Shown one piece after another: positions 10,988 through 22,228 of a stretch of 64,000 bases of DNA; position 1 is the first letter of the stretch; the number at the start of each line of letters is the position of its first letter. The stretch spans positions 17,114,449 to 17,178,448 of the forward strand of contig NC_087063.1 in the NCBI RefSeq assembly GCF_963678635.1. Direction: 5' to 3'. A program made the position numbers and the translations under genes. The notes under the pieces were generated by a model that ran no database searches, was not told the origin of the DNA, and worked only from the letters and a program-made list of their open reading frames with translations. The DNA comes from Symsagittifera roscoffensis. Lineage: Eukaryota; Xenacoelomorpha; Acoela; Convolutidae.

Positions 10988-12159
10988 GTCAGTTCACACC
11001 CGTCAGGTATCCATCATACTAGAACAAATGACCCAATCTTCAAGATCCACTAGCTATGTGGACCCAACCAACCAAGTTATTTTTTCTTCAATGAAATTGA
11101 GCTCAACAATCGTTCCGTTGTATTGATCCGACAGACCACTCTCCGAGTGATTGCTCAGAGACATTTTTCTCAATGAACCTCAATACAAGCTCGTAGGAAG
11201 CCAAGTAGTGTCAATAAAGTGCTTTTAGACGTGAAAGTTTCAACGAAAGCTCGTAATTCTCATAAGTGTCGAGATAAACTGGTATGAATATTCTCCTTTT
11301 TCTAATGTATTAATTAACTGAGGGGGACTAAAAGAGTTGGGAATTTAACTTAACCTGGTTTTTTTTGGTTAATACACGTTTTTCCCAACTGTAAATTTAG
11401 GAGAAATTGTCGAAAAGTATCCAAAAAAGATTAAAACATGCAAAATCAAAGCTCATGCAAAATCAAATACCAAAAAATGTCAGAGAAGATTGAATCAGAT
11501 GCCACACGGAAGCCCTTGAAACCGTGATTTGTATAATATATAAAAATTTGCATAAAATTTTATATTAATTATGCAAAGAAATGGTTGAACATTTTTGCTT
11601 TTAGAGTAGTTTACAACGAAGGTCGCACTACTATTTTATTTACCTTTTCGATAAGTAAGGGCATTGCAATCGGGTATTAGACTTTTCTCCCGCAAAAAAC
11701 TTGGTTCACAGAGGCAACGAGCCTGGAGACAACAAATACACCTGGCATGGCAAAAGTTGTAATTTTGAATCTGAAAGGACCTGTTTTTTTTTAAACGAGA
11801 AGTATTTAATTTTCTAAAAATTGTCTGCTTATTATTTTTTGCTTTTGTGTTGTCGAGTTAGTTGCCCTATCGCAGAATATTTTTGCTCTAAACACTTTGC
11901 ATTGTAGCTACTTTTAGTGTTTTGACTTATTTCTGCTGATTGAATTTTGCTATTTTTGACTTCGTAAATTTAACTCTTTTTTTTTCGCTTATAAACTTCA
12001 TTCTGCTCAAATGATTTCGGCATGTATTTTATTGGCTGAGTGAAATAATTTTTTGTCGTTTCAAGGTAAAAATTATTTAAACGCTGCCCTCTGGATTGCA
12101 CAAAATATTTAAATTTTCAATAAATTTTATAGTTCAAGTTTTTCATAACAACATTTTTC

Positions 12160-13145
12160 GGCTTTTTTTTCGTTCTTTTTTCCGCTTACAGTTTTCGGCT
12201 TATATAATTCTGGCTTAATAATTTCATATTGCGTCTTTCAACGAGAGAAAATGAATTGTATGTTTGCGTGTGTTCTTGAGCGTGAGAGGGACTTTATTAC
12301 TTGTAATTAGTCTTAGTTTTTTCTTGAATTTTTTTGGCTTTTTTCTTTATTTTTGGGCTATATAGGTTTCGGCCTATATTATATCGGCTTAGTAGCTTTA
12401 TATTTTTTCTTTTGACAAGCGATATGAATTTTTGTGTCGTGTGTGTGCTTTGAGGGTGAGAGGGACTTAATAACTTTGTATAAGTCTTCAGTCTTGTTGA
12501 TATTTTTCGTCCTGAAGGGTTTCTGCTAAGGTATTTTTGGCTTTTTGTTATCGCTTGGTAAGCTTTCATCCGCTGTTAATATCATATTCTATTGTGTTGG
12601 CATGTTTTTGTTTCAAAATTATTCTTATTATTTTTGATAGATCTAGTTTTTTTGACATTTTTGATTTTTTCGGGCTTAGCGACTTGTTTTGTGGTGCGAA
12701 GCTCAGCGTTGCCTCTGTATTGGAATTTATTGTTTTAACAAAATTTATTGTTTTGTTATCCATTTGGAAAGCTGAATTAGTTCTTTTATTGGTCTCTTTT
12801 TCTCTCCTATTTGTGTCCACGAACAAAAAAAATTCTTGTGCTGCGAAGCTCTTTAAAAAAAAATTTGTTTGTGATTTTTTTTCGGCCTTTTTGTTTTTCT
12901 TTTCTTTATTTTTTGGCTGAATAGGTTTCGGCTTATATTATATTGGCTTAGTGGCCTTATATTGATTTACTTGACGAGCTAATTAAACTTTGGTATTGCG
13001 TGTGTGTTTTGAGGGTGAGAGGGACTTAGTAACTTTTTATAAGTCTTCAGCCATGTCGATATTTTTCGGCGTGAAGAGTTTCTCCTAGAGTATTTTGGCT
13101 TTGTTGCCGCGTGGTAAATTCTCTTCGGATGTTAATTTCACATTC
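12160..13145 (+). repeat. Three diverged tandem repeats, about 180-270 bp each
   Basis: Segments starting near 12160, 12336 and 12884 each run GGC-T-rich tract, then TTTCGGC-TATAT, GGCTTA, then GTGTGT and TGAG-GTGAGAGGGACTT, then TAAGTCTTCAG. The GTGAGAGGGACTT motif appears at about 12281, 12456 and 13014. The array is repeated in the segmental copy at 19260-20250. Confidence 0.65.
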
Positions 13146-13305
13146 TTACAGTCTTGAAGTTGAATGTCCTGCTCTTGTCCTGCGAACTTTTATGGAAAAA
13201 AAGTTTTTTTTTTTTTAATTTTCAACTTTTTTTGCTCAGATGGCTGAAATCGGAACATTCTGTTCCACTTGCACAATTAAAAGCTATTCTTGTTTCATTT
13301 CACAT

Positions 13306-13365
13306 GCCCAGCGTAGTGTCATATTACGATATCCATTGGGGTTCGATTCCGGCCCATAGCAGATT
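13306..13365 (+). repeat. tRNA-like B-box fragment (GGTTCGATTCC)
   Basis: The string GGTTCGATTCCGGCC at 13338-13352 matches the Pol III B box and T-arm consensus. It follows CCAGCGTAGTGT, which resembles an A box, but the spacing (about 29 bp) is too short for a tRNA and no cloverleaf closes. It is best read as a SINE or decayed tRNA-like remnant. A copy lies near 20412-20470. Confidence 0.35.
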
Positions 13366-13488
13366 ATTTTTTTATTAGTTTTGTCTTTCAATTTTTGGCC
13401 CTGTTAGAGCTATTTTTTCGCCTTTTTTCTTGTTTATGCGAAGTTGCTGCTTCGCCTCTGTGTAATTATTGTTTCATTTTTCGTGTAG

Positions 13489-13608
13489 GCGAATGAGACG
13501 TGGACTGACAAAGATGACACTTGTAAGGAGTACTCATGTGCCAAGAATGGTACAGTTATAGAGATAACTCCTGACTATAACTGCAGTGACATCATCGAAC
13601 AGTGTGTG
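13489..13608 (+). CDS. Mucin-like gene, exon F (VWC-like segment)
   Basis: This 120-bp exon is phase 0 at both ends (acceptor GTGTAG, donor GTGAGT). It encodes ANETWTDKDDTCKEYSC and later NCSDIIEQCV, the 'W-x-x-x-D-x-C-x-x-Y-x-C' start of a VWC-type module. The segmental copy at 20595-20714 is intact and differs by one Lys-to-Glu change (AAG to GAG in the codon after SCA) and a silent change. Confidence 0.85.
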
Positions 13609-13660
13609 GTGAGTTTACATTGAGATCTTAGAACTTTTCAGATTTTTCGGACCTTGAAGA

Positions 13661-13975
13661 GCGATAGTTAACTGGCTAGGGTTCTCGCCTCTCACTGGAA
13701 ATGGCGGTGGTTTGAGGCCTCCTACCATGATCCGTGTTATTGCCTGCGAATGAGACGATAACTCTCAGCCCGAAAACTTTATCTAATGTAGGTTTTAATC
13801 TTTGGCACAACAACGGCTCTCCGCGAAAAGCTGAACAGTTTGTACGTTGGTTCTTTCTCTGATGGATAATTGGTCTGACTAGCTCCTCAATCAAAGAAAT
13901 AACAGCTAAATTGCGGGCCGAGGTGTTGGCGACGATACCCTTCAATTATGGTTGCTAAATTTTTGAGAGGTTCCC
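13661..13975 (+). mobile_element. tRNA-derived SINE
   Basis: The head 13661-13725 resembles a tRNA-Gly/Glu. TTCTCGCCTCTCAC at 13682-13695 closely matches the anticodon-arm region of those tRNAs. Before it is an A-box-like AGTTAACTGGCTAGG and after it a B-box-like GGTTTGAGGCC (13709-13719). The body runs to about 13975 with no coding potential. A second copy exists only because of the segmental duplication (20767-21081). The 3' limit is approximate. Confidence 0.55.
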
Positions 13976-14165
13976 ATTTTGTATTATTTTGCGACATCCA
14001 TTTCTGGCTGACCAACACTAAAAACTTTATGAATGGTATCTTTGGCGACAATATATACTCATTTTAAAGGTGGAGAGATGCTAACTTTTTGCCGAAATTG
14101 GTCGTTTAAGGGCATCGGCAGAGCTCAAAAAAAACCGAAATGGTTGACCTAAAAAGCTTGACAGA
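13976..14165 (+). mobile_element. Remnant of the hAT-like MITE family
   Basis: The internal blocks TCTTTGGCGACAATATATAC, ATTTTAAAGGTGGAGAG and GGTTGACCTAA match in order the MITE at 7150-7493. Both termini are lost. The segmental copy is at 21082-21271. Confidence 0.45.
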
Positions 14166-14242
14166 ATTTAACTTGTATTTTAGGTTTTGGAGTTGCGAGT
14201 GTTTGTAGAACTAATTTTAAAACTGAGTCTGGATTATTTTAG

Positions 14243-14357
14243 GATAGCGGAGGAGAGTTGTCGGATGAGATAAACCCTGACACTTGTTGTCCCGGCTGCT
14301 ACCACCCGCCGCCCTGTGACACAAAGAGGAAGAATACCACCCTCTCCGTCGACAATT
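14243..14357 (+). CDS. Mucin-like gene, exon G (VWC-like, CCPGC motif)
   Basis: This 115-bp exon follows TTATTTTAG and ends at a GTGAGT donor. Phase 0 enters and phase 1 leaves. It contains NPDTCCPGCYHPPPC, the closing CCP-x-C of a VWC module, then a Lys/Arg/Thr linker. The split codon completes as Tyr in exon H. The segmental copy is 21349-21463. Confidence 0.85.
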
Positions 14358-14532
14358 GTGAGTAGCACTCATTAAAGATCGGTGGATAATCAACAACCCG
14401 CCACATTTTGAAGCTGAAATTGCATCAGCATTACGTTAATTACATCAGAATTACGTAAAAATTGCATAACAATAATGAAAATCTGTTGCTATGTTGGATA
14501 AAAAAAATGGTTGGAATGGTAAACCTATTTTC

Positions 14533-14732
14533 GGTTTGTTGGCCCTTCGGTTTGTTGGCCCTTCGGCTTGTTGGCCCTTCGGCTTGTTGGCCTACCACCT
14601 AAAAATCATCAGTATGGGCTGGAGGTTTGCTCTGAGACTGGAACATGTTGTAATTCGGCTTGTTGGCCTACCACGTAAAAATCATCAGTATGGGCTGGAG
14701 GTTTGCTCTGAGACTGGAACATGTTCTAACTG
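14533..14732 (+). repeat. 16-bp minisatellite followed by a 76-bp tandem duplication
   Basis: A 16-bp unit (GGTTTGTTGGCCCTTC and variants) is repeated about four times from 14533 to 14596. The 76-bp segment 14581-14656 is then repeated at 14657-14732 with two differences. The segmental copy (from 21639) has the minisatellite but only one 76-bp unit, so the 76-bp change post-dates the large duplication in one copy. Confidence 0.8.
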
Positions 14733-14890
14733 GAATATGTCCTAACCAAGCAATCTCCTAATGTCAGTTAGCCAAAATGCAAATAAAACTCAGTATGCAA
14801 CTGGAAGAAACTCTATTATATGATCATTAGGACTTAAGACACTGGAATAGATCCGCAAGAGTGCAATCTCACATTCGTAGACTGTTTCAG

Positions 14891-15198
14891 ATGGACAGAA
14901 TTGTGTTACGAATGGTACTGTTACCATTGAGTACTGTTCGGGTGAATGTGGCGAGACTTCTAAGGTATTGGACGAGGCCAAATTGACCAATGAGGGAGTT
15001 ATCGACTTCGTAACCGACTGCAGATGTTGCCAAGGAGTGTTCGACAATATTATTGTCGAATTCAGTTGTCCTGACGGCGACATCATTACTCGAGAACTCC
15101 CGATCGCAGTGCAGAGTTGCGGGTGTACGACTGGGTGTCCCGACAAGCAACCGGATCTTCCTCTGCCTTCGACCCTTTTGATGCCAACATTCCTTTAA
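14891..15198 (+). CDS. Mucin-like gene, terminal exon H: C-terminal cystine knot (CTCK)
   Basis: The acceptor is ACTGTTTCAG and the stop is TAA at 15196. The peptide shows the CTCK pattern: NCVTNGTVTIEYCSGECG, then DCRCCQG, a V-x-x-x-C-x-D-G stretch (EFSCPDGD) and the closing SCGCTTGCP. This is the dimerisation knot at the C-terminus of VWF, gel mucins and related secreted proteins. A 15-residue non-Cys tail follows. With exons A-G it defines a secreted gel-mucin-like protein. A complete second copy is at 21921-22228. Confidence 0.9.
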
Positions 15199-15419
15199 AG
15201 AGGCAGAAAAAAAATACAAAAAAGTGAAATATAAGTTCTGCAAAAATTATGTAAATGGTATTGAAATTATTTAAATGTGACGGTTATCATGAAGATGTGA
15301 TTCGAAAACCAAAAAAAAAGAAGAAATTCCAAATGAACCAGACATGAACTGAGAAATATGTATGAATTTCTAAAATTGTATCTGATTTATTGGTTGAAGT
15401 ATTTGAATTTGGCTGAGGA

Positions 15420-15425
15420 AATAAA
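15420..15425 (+). promoter_or_regulatory. Polyadenylation signal AATAAA of the mucin gene
   Basis: AATAAA lies 222 bp after the stop codon, with a second one at 15479-15484. The segmental duplicate carries the same signal at 22450-22455. Assignment is by motif and position only. Confidence 0.55.
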
Positions 15426-15798
15426 GCGGTGAAAGCATTTACTCTAATGATAATTTTCGGGCAATTAAATCAATTTCAAATAAATGTGTTTTTTTTATCA
15501 GATACTGAACAGTCAAATTTAAATTGAACAATAAGTAGCACAGAATGTCACACAATTTTTTTTCTCAAATTGTGTTTTCTGCGTGGATTGATAAAAGGAT
15601 CTGAAAAAAAAACAACTTAGGCATATTCAACAGTCACAGTACTTAGAGAAACTGGACAACAGTTTTTGAAGAAAAATGACTAGAAAAATAAATACAATTC
15701 ATTAATTTGTTTCTATTTTTTTCGCAGAATTTTTTTGAATTCTTGAAATTTTTAATGGCCAAAATAGCGTTGAAAACGTATATTAAAAAAGTTATACA

Positions 15799-16560
15799 AG
15801 ACTGCTCGTATATCAGGGCAAAAGCCCTGAATATTCCTACTGCTCCCTAATCCACATTGATTAGTTCGTGGGAAAAATATTGAAAATCTATAAATTTTGG
15901 ACAATAATAATGATCAAGTGAGAACATTTGAGTCGCACAAAATTAATGCCACCGATTAGCTAGCCTCAATTCTAATTTGAACGATTTTTGTTTTGGCATG
16001 ATTTGTAACGCATAAACAGGTAGCGTTACGCTCTCAGCTTTATGATTAAATTATTCGACACGCACATAAATTAGTCCAGTACGTGGCCAAATTGACAAGT
16101 TTCAAACTCCCAGAACATTGCAAAATATCGGATGTTAAATTTTTTTTACATTTGAACTCGGGAAGTCGATATCTTCAATAACCTACAAAACTTTGTTTGT
16201 TAAAAACTGTTTTTTTTATTGCCAAAGTTTGACTGAATAAAAAATCACACCAAGCATAAATAATCCGTTTTCTTCGAAAGTGAACAATAAGCATGCTCGC
16301 TCGGAATTAGATAGAAAATCAAAAATTTCAAACCGGTTTTTCTTGGCACTGAGAATTTTTTTTGGAATTTGCTTGAATGTCTTTCGAATCACCACTAAAA
16401 GCGCTTGAATCTGATAATTCATTCGATTCATTCACATAATTATTTGTGGTACCTGATTGTGTGTGGAAAACAAAAAGAAAAATTTTTAAAAAACAAAAAA
16501 AACTAAAACACACCCGACACAAAATTCCTCTTCATGTCCAATTGTGGGAACAAGAAATTG
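15799..16560 (+). repeat. Dispersed repeat related to 5566-6480
   Basis: It begins with an AGACTGCTCGTAT block, includes AAGCCCTGAAT, and later a CTCGCTCGGAATTAG block and TGTGTGGAAAA, in the same order as in the exon B-C intron. The segmental copy is 22827-23588. The rest of the 15.2-16.75 kb flank is AT-rich with nothing coding. Confidence 0.5.
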
Positions 16561-17041
16561 CTATTGCTGTGCAAGTAGCACACAGAAAAAACTTAGAACA
16601 TACATACTCTGAGTTCTATAGAGTGTTGCAAAAAATTGGAACAGACAGAATTAATTAAAAAGAGCAGATGAACAATTTTAGCAAAGTTTTGCATGCAAAA
16701 GCTAATTTTTCCGGCTAAAAACATGATTCAAAGCCACCTGTAAATTCATATACAGAAGAATAGCAAATTTGGCTCTCAAATTAAAAAAGAATGGCAATGG
16801 TGCAAACACTTCTAGTTTTCCAATCGGAAATTAAATATACCTATTGATTCAGTTTTCTCAAATTGATAAAGTTTTATCAAAAAAAGTTGGTCATAAATTG
16901 TTTCTGAAATTATTTAAGTTTTCAGGTCTTTTTTTTGAAATTTAAATTTTCTTCGCTATTTTCCTCGAACTGCTACTTTTTGCAATTTCAGAATTTTTAA
17001 TTACTTTGACATTAACGAAAAATGCAATAATCAGTTTTTTT

Positions 17042-17448
17042 CCGATGTGACACTGACCAGGTTAAAAATGATGTGACACTGACCAGATTCTCGCATCTGT
17101 CAAACAAAGTTTGCTTATTTTGAAAAAGATGAAGTGGGAAATTGAAGTAAGACCGAGGACACAAAAACTATGTTTTATTTACACTTTTCTCTAGAATGTC
17201 AGAATGTAATTTTCCGATGACAAATTAAACACTGCGTATATTGACATTTGTTGAACTCTCTGTAGCTATGTGTTTTTTGAAACACATAAAGATAAAGATC
17301 CAGCAGAGAGTTCTAAAATTGTCAATAAACGCAGTACTTACTTTTTTATAGGATTATCACATTTTGACGTTCTAGAGAACTTTATCTGTCGCCGAATTAA
17401 TTACATATATTTTGTGGCTTCGATTTTATTTGATTTTAATGCCATAAC
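17042..17448. mobile_element. Foldback element, truncated at the duplication junction
   Basis: It has the same left terminal repeat (CCGATGTGACACTGACCAG) and interior as the complete copy at 24098-24549. It stops after GCCATAAC, exactly where the right terminal repeat should begin, and continues as mucin exon D sequence. The truncation is the segmental duplication breakpoint. Confidence 0.85.
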
Positions 17449-17502
17449 CTGTCCCATTTACGACGACCGATATGACCGCGACCTCATTTTCAGTTGCAAG
17501 TG
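17449..17502 (+). pseudogene. Truncated duplicate of mucin exon D (last 54 bp)
   Basis: The last 54 bp of exon D with the intact GTACGT donor at 17503. Its own acceptor and the TIL domain were left outside the duplicated block, so it cannot be used as a normal internal exon. A frame through it from the foldback element is chance. Confidence 0.85.
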
Positions 17503-18020
17503 GTACGTAATATGACTAAATGGTGAGGTGGAAGCTAAGGCGTCCGTTTTTTTGTATTTTAGAGCCGATTTTGAATCTCTTCATTTATTAGTTTTCATTA
17601 AATGTTAGATCAAAGGTTTTTAGTTTGTCTTATAAAGGGCGTGAAGTTTCGATAAGCAATGAATTCAAGCTGTTTTTGCGTTCGAGAAAGCATAGCTACC
17701 GAAAGGAGCAATTAATATCATGAAAGCTTTTGATTTGTTTTTGGAATTTTTAAAATGTCGGAAAATAGAAAATGTAGTTTGCAAAATTTGAAACAGACAA
17801 ATATAATTAGAAAAACCAATCCGCTAATTGCCAACAAAAGTTGCATCCAAATTATAATATTGACTAAAAAAGTTGCATCTACATGCAAAAGTTTTGCAAA
17901 ATAGATCAATTGTTATTATTTTTGTCTTTAATTATTATTGTCTTCCCGATCTTTTTGCTACTGATTATAACAATACAACAATGACCTTATGTAAACCATT
18001 CAATTTTTTTCTCTTTTCAG

Positions 18021-18090
18021 CACATGTTTCGCGGGTGAGCTCAGTTGCAACGTGACCACGTGCAATGACTATGATGGAGTCTGCAGAAAG
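18021..18090 (+). pseudogene. Duplicate of mucin exon E
   Basis: Sequence, acceptor and donor are the same as at 10918-10987. The exon itself is undamaged. It is called a pseudogene only because no upstream exons or promoter for this copy are visible. It could act as an alternative 3' exon of the upstream gene. Confidence 0.75.
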
Positions 18091-20594
18091 GTCAGTTCAC
18101 ACCCGTCAGGTATCCATCATACTAGAACAAATGACCCAATCTTCAAGATCCACTAGCTATGTGGACCCAACCAACCAAGTTATTTTTTCTTCAATGAAAT
18201 TGAGCTCAACAATCGTTCCGTTGTATTGATCCGACAGACCACTCTCCGAGTGATTGCTCAGAGACATTTTTCTCAATGAACCTCAATACAAGCTCGTAGG
18301 AAGCCAAGTAGTGTCAATAAAGTGCTTTTAGACGTGAAAGTTTCAACGAAAGCTCGTAATTCTCATAAGTGTCGAGATAAACTGGTATGAATATTCTCCT
18401 TTTTCTAATGTATTAATTAACTGAGGGGGACTAAAAGAGTTGGGAATTTAACTTAACCTGTTTTTTTTTGGTTAATACACGTTTTTCCCAACTGTAAATT
18501 TAGGAGAAATTGTCGAAAAGTATCCAAAAAAGATTAAAACATGCAAAATCAAAGCTCATGCAAAATCAAATACCAAAAAATGTCAGAGAAGATTGAATCA
18601 GATGCCACACGGAAGCCCTTGAAACCGTGATTTGTATAATATATAAAAATTTGCATAAAATTTTATATTAATTATGCAAAGAAATGGTTGAACATTTTTG
18701 CTTTTAGAGTAGTTTACAACGAAGGTCGCACTACTATTTTATTTACCTTTTCGATAAGTAAGGGCATTGCAATCGGGTATTAGACTTTTCTCCCGCAAAA
18801 AACTTGGTTCACAGAGGCAACGAGCCTGGAGACAACAAATACACCTGGCATGGCAAAAGTTGTAATTTTGAATCTGAAAGGACCTGTTTTTTTTTTAAAC
18901 GAGAAGTATTTAATTTTCTAAAAATTGTCTGCTTATTATTTTTTGCTTTTGTGTTGTCGAGTTAGTTGCCCTATCGCAGAATATTTTTGCTCTAAACACT
19001 TTGCATTGTAGCTACTTTTAGTGTTTTGACTTATTTCTGCTGATTGAATTTTGCTATTTTTGACTTCGTAAATTTAACTCTTTTTTTTTCGCTTATAAAC
19101 TTCATTCTGCTCAAATGATTTCGGCATGTATTTTATTGGCTGAGTGAAATAATTTTTTGTCGTTTCAAGGTAAAAATTATTTAAACGCTGCCCTCTGGAT
19201 TGCACAAAATATTTAAATTTTCAATAAATTTTATAGTTCAAGTTTTTCATAACAACATTTTTCGGCTTTTTTTTTCGTTCTTTTTTCCGCTTACAGTTTT
19301 CGGCTTATATAATTCTGGCTTAATAATTTCATATTGCGTCTTTCAACGAGAGAAAATGAATTGTATGTTTGCGTGTGTTCTTGAGCGTGAGAGGGACTTT
19401 ATTACTTGTAATTAGTCTTAGTTTTTTCTTGAATTTTTTTGGCTTTTTTCTTTATTTTTGGGCTATATAGGTTTCGGCCTATATTATATCGGCTTAGTAG
19501 CTTTATATTTTTTCTTTTGACAAGCGATATGAATTTTTGTGTCGTGTGTGTGCTTTGAGGGTGAGAGGGACTTAATAACTTTGTATAAGTCTTCAGTCTT
19601 GTTGATATTTTTCGTCCTGAAGGGTTTCTGCTAAGGTATTTTTGGCTTTTTGTTATCGCTTGGTAAGCTTTCATCCGCTGTTAATATCATATTCTATTGT
19701 GTTGGCATGTTTTTGTTTCAAAATTATTCTTATTATTTTTGATAGATCTAGTTTTTTTGGACATTTTTGATTTTTTCGGGCTTAGCGACTTGTTTTGTGG
19801 TGCGAAGCTCAGCGTTGCCTCTGTATTGGAATTTATTGTTTTAACAAAATTTATTGTTTTGTTATCCATTTGGAAAGCTGAATTAGTTCTTTTATTGGTC
19901 TCTTTTTCTCTCCTATTTGTGTCCACGAACAAAAAAAATTCTTGTGCTGCGAAGCTCTTTAAAAAAAAATTTGTTTGTGATTTTTTTTCGGCCTTTTTGT
20001 TTTTCTTTTCTTTATTTTTTGGCTGAATAGGTTTCGGCTTATATTATATTGGCTTAGTGGCCTTATATTGATTTACTTGACGAGCTAATTAAACTTTGGT
20101 ATTGCGTGTGTGTTTTGAGGGTGAGAGGGACTTAGTAACTTTTTATAAGTCTTCAGCCATGTCGATATTTTTCGGCGTGAAGAGTTTCTCCTAGAGTATT
20201 TTGGCTTTGTTGCCGCGTGGTAAATTCTCGTCGGATGTTAATTTCACATTTTTACAGTCTTGAAGTTGAATGTCCTGCTCTTGTCCTGCGAACTTTTATG
20301 GAAAAAAAGTTTTTTTTTTTTTAATTTTCAACTTTTTTTGCTCAGATGGCTGAAATCGGAACATTCTGTTCCACTTGCACAATTAAAAGCTATTCTTGTT
20401 TCATTTCACATGCCCAGCGTAGTGTCATATTACGATATCCATTGGGGTTCGATTCCGGCCTATAGCAGATTATTTTTTTATTAGTTTTGTCTTTCAATTT
20501 TTGGCCCTGTTAGAGCTATTTTTTCGCCTTTTTTCTTGTTTATGCGAAGTTGCTGCTTCGCCTCTGTGTAATTATTGTTTCATTTTTCGTGTAG

Positions 20595-20714
20595 GCGAAT
20601 GAGACGTGGACCGACAAAGATGACACTTGTAAGGAGTACTCATGTGCCGAGAATGGTACAGTTATAGAGATAACTCCTGACTATAACTGCAGTGACATCA
20701 TCGAACAGTGTGTG
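20595..20714 (+). pseudogene. Duplicate of mucin exon F (one Lys-to-Glu change)
   Basis: Splice sites and frame are intact. It differs from 13489-13608 by TGTGCCGAG for TGTGCCAAG (Lys to Glu) and one silent base. Its status as gene or relic depends on whether anything splices into it. Confidence 0.75.
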
Positions 20715-20766
20715 GTGAGTTTACATTGAGATCTTAGAACTTTTCAGATTTTTCGGACCTTGAAGA

Positions 20767-21081
20767 GCGATAGTTAACTGGCTAGGGTTCTCGCCTCTCA
20801 CTGGAAATGGCGGTGGTTTGAGGCCTCCTACCATGATCCGTGTTATTGCCTGCGAATGAGACGATAACTCTCAGCCCGAAAACTTTATCTAATGTAGGTT
20901 TTAATCTTTGGCACAACAACGGCTCTCCGCGAAAAGCTGAACAGTTTGTACGTTGGTTCTTTCTCTGATGGATAATTGGTCTGACTAGCTCCTCAATCAA
21001 AGAAATAACAGCTAAATTGCGGGCCGAGGTGTTGGCGACGATACCCTTCAATTATGGTTGCTAAATTTTTGAGAGGTTCCC
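20767..21081 (+). mobile_element. SINE, duplicated copy
   Basis: Copy of the tRNA-derived SINE at 13661-13975, carried along by the segmental duplication. Followed at 21082-21271 by the duplicate MITE remnant. Confidence 0.5.
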
Positions 21082-21348
21082 ATTTTGTATTATTTTGCGA
21101 CATCCATTTCTGGCTGACCAACACTAAAAACTTTATGAATGGTATCTTTGGCGACAATATATACTCATTTTAAAGGTGGAGAGATGCTAACTTTTTGCCG
21201 AAATTGGTCGTTTAAGGGCATCGGCAGAGCTCAAAAAAATCCGAAATGGTTGACCTAAAAAGCTTGACAGAATTTAACTTGTATTTTAGGTTTTGGAGTT
21301 GCGAGTGTTTGTAGAACTAATTTTAAAACTGAGTCTGGATTATTTTAG

Positions 21349-21463
21349 GATAGCGGAGGAGAGTTGTCGGATGAGATAAACCCTGACACTTGTTGTCCCG
21401 GCTGCTACCACCCGCCGCCCTGTGACACAAAGAGGAAGAATACCACCCTCTCCGTCGACAATT
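21349..21463 (+). pseudogene. Duplicate of mucin exon G
   Basis: Identical in frame and splice sites to 14243-14357, with the CCPGC motif preserved. Confidence 0.75.
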
Positions 21464-21920
21464 GTGAGTAGCACTCATTAAAGATCGGTGGATAAACAAC
21501 AACCCGCCACATTTTGAAGCTGAAATTGCATCAGCATTACGTTACTTACATCAGAATTACGTAAAAATTGCATAACAATAATGAAAATCTGTTGCTATGT
21601 TGGATAAAAAAAATGGTTGGAATGGTAAACCTATTTTCGGTTTGTTGGCCCTTCGGTTTGTTGGCCCTTCGGCTTGTTGGCCCTTCGGCTTGTTGGCCTA
21701 CCACCTAAAAATCATCAGTATGGGCTGGAGGTTTGCTCTGAGACTGGAACATGTTCTAACTGGAATATGTCCTAACCAAGCAATCTCCTAATGTCAGTTA
21801 GCCAAAATGCAAATAAAACTCAGTATGCAACTGGAAGAAACTCTATTATATGATCATTAGGACTTAAGACACTGGAATAGATCCGCAAGAGTGCAATCTC
21901 ACATTCGTAGACTGTTTCAG

Positions 21921-22228
21921 ATGGACAGAATTGTGTTACGAATGGTACTGTTACCATTGAGTACTGTTCGGGTGAATGTGGCGAGACTTCTAAGGTATTG
22001 GACGAGGCCAAATTGACCAATGAGGGAGTTATCGACTTCGTAACCGACTGCAGATGTTGCCAAGGAGTGTTCGACAATATTATTGTCGAATTCAGTTGTC
22101 CTGACGGCGACATCATTACTCGAGAACTCCCGATCGCAGTGCAGAGTTGCGGGTGTACGACTGGGTGTCCCGACAAGCAACCGGATCTTCCTCTGCCTTC
22201 GACCCTTTTGATGCCAACATTCCTTTAA
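21921..22228 (+). pseudogene. Duplicate of mucin terminal exon H (CTCK)
   Basis: A complete CTCK-coding exon with acceptor, stop codon and a following AATAAA (22450). No inactivating change is seen. Without 5' exons of its own it is an orphan cassette. Confidence 0.75.

Larger units (their letters stand above)
10988..13488 (+). other. Intron between mucin exons E and F (2.5 kb)
   Basis: The intron is bounded by GTCAGT and GTGTAG. Nothing in it looks coding; the ORFs present are AT-rich and Phe/Lys-biased. At about 11646-11830 there is a diverged relative of the sequence found at 25130-25380 in the array (shared ATTGCAATCGG and GAATCTGA motifs). It also contains the tandem repeats listed next. 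Confidence 0.6.
10346..17448 (+). repeat. Segmental tandem duplication, copy 1 (7,103 bp)
   Basis: Everything from base 10346, inside exon D, to base 17448, inside a foldback element, is repeated at 17449-24504 in direct orientation. Offsets are 7,103 bp at the left, 7,106 bp in the middle and 7,028-7,056 bp at the right, because of a few indels. The copies otherwise differ by scattered single bases and homopolymer lengths. The block carries the 3' end of exon D, four full mucin exons, the gene's 3' flank and most of one foldback element. Confidence 0.9.

Noticed and set aside
12297-12826. ORFs in the exon E-F intron
   Set aside because: Low-complexity Phe/Lys-rich frames in T-rich tandem repeats, on both strands.
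14790-15243. Minus-strand ORFs of 118 codons over exon H
   Set aside because: They mirror the CTCK exon; the plus-strand frame fits the cystine-knot pattern and splice phases.
10347-17515. Mucin exon D end (17449-17515) as a new exon fused to foldback sequence
   Set aside because: The frame through 17270-17515 is chance; no acceptor or start is present and the join is the duplication breakpoint.
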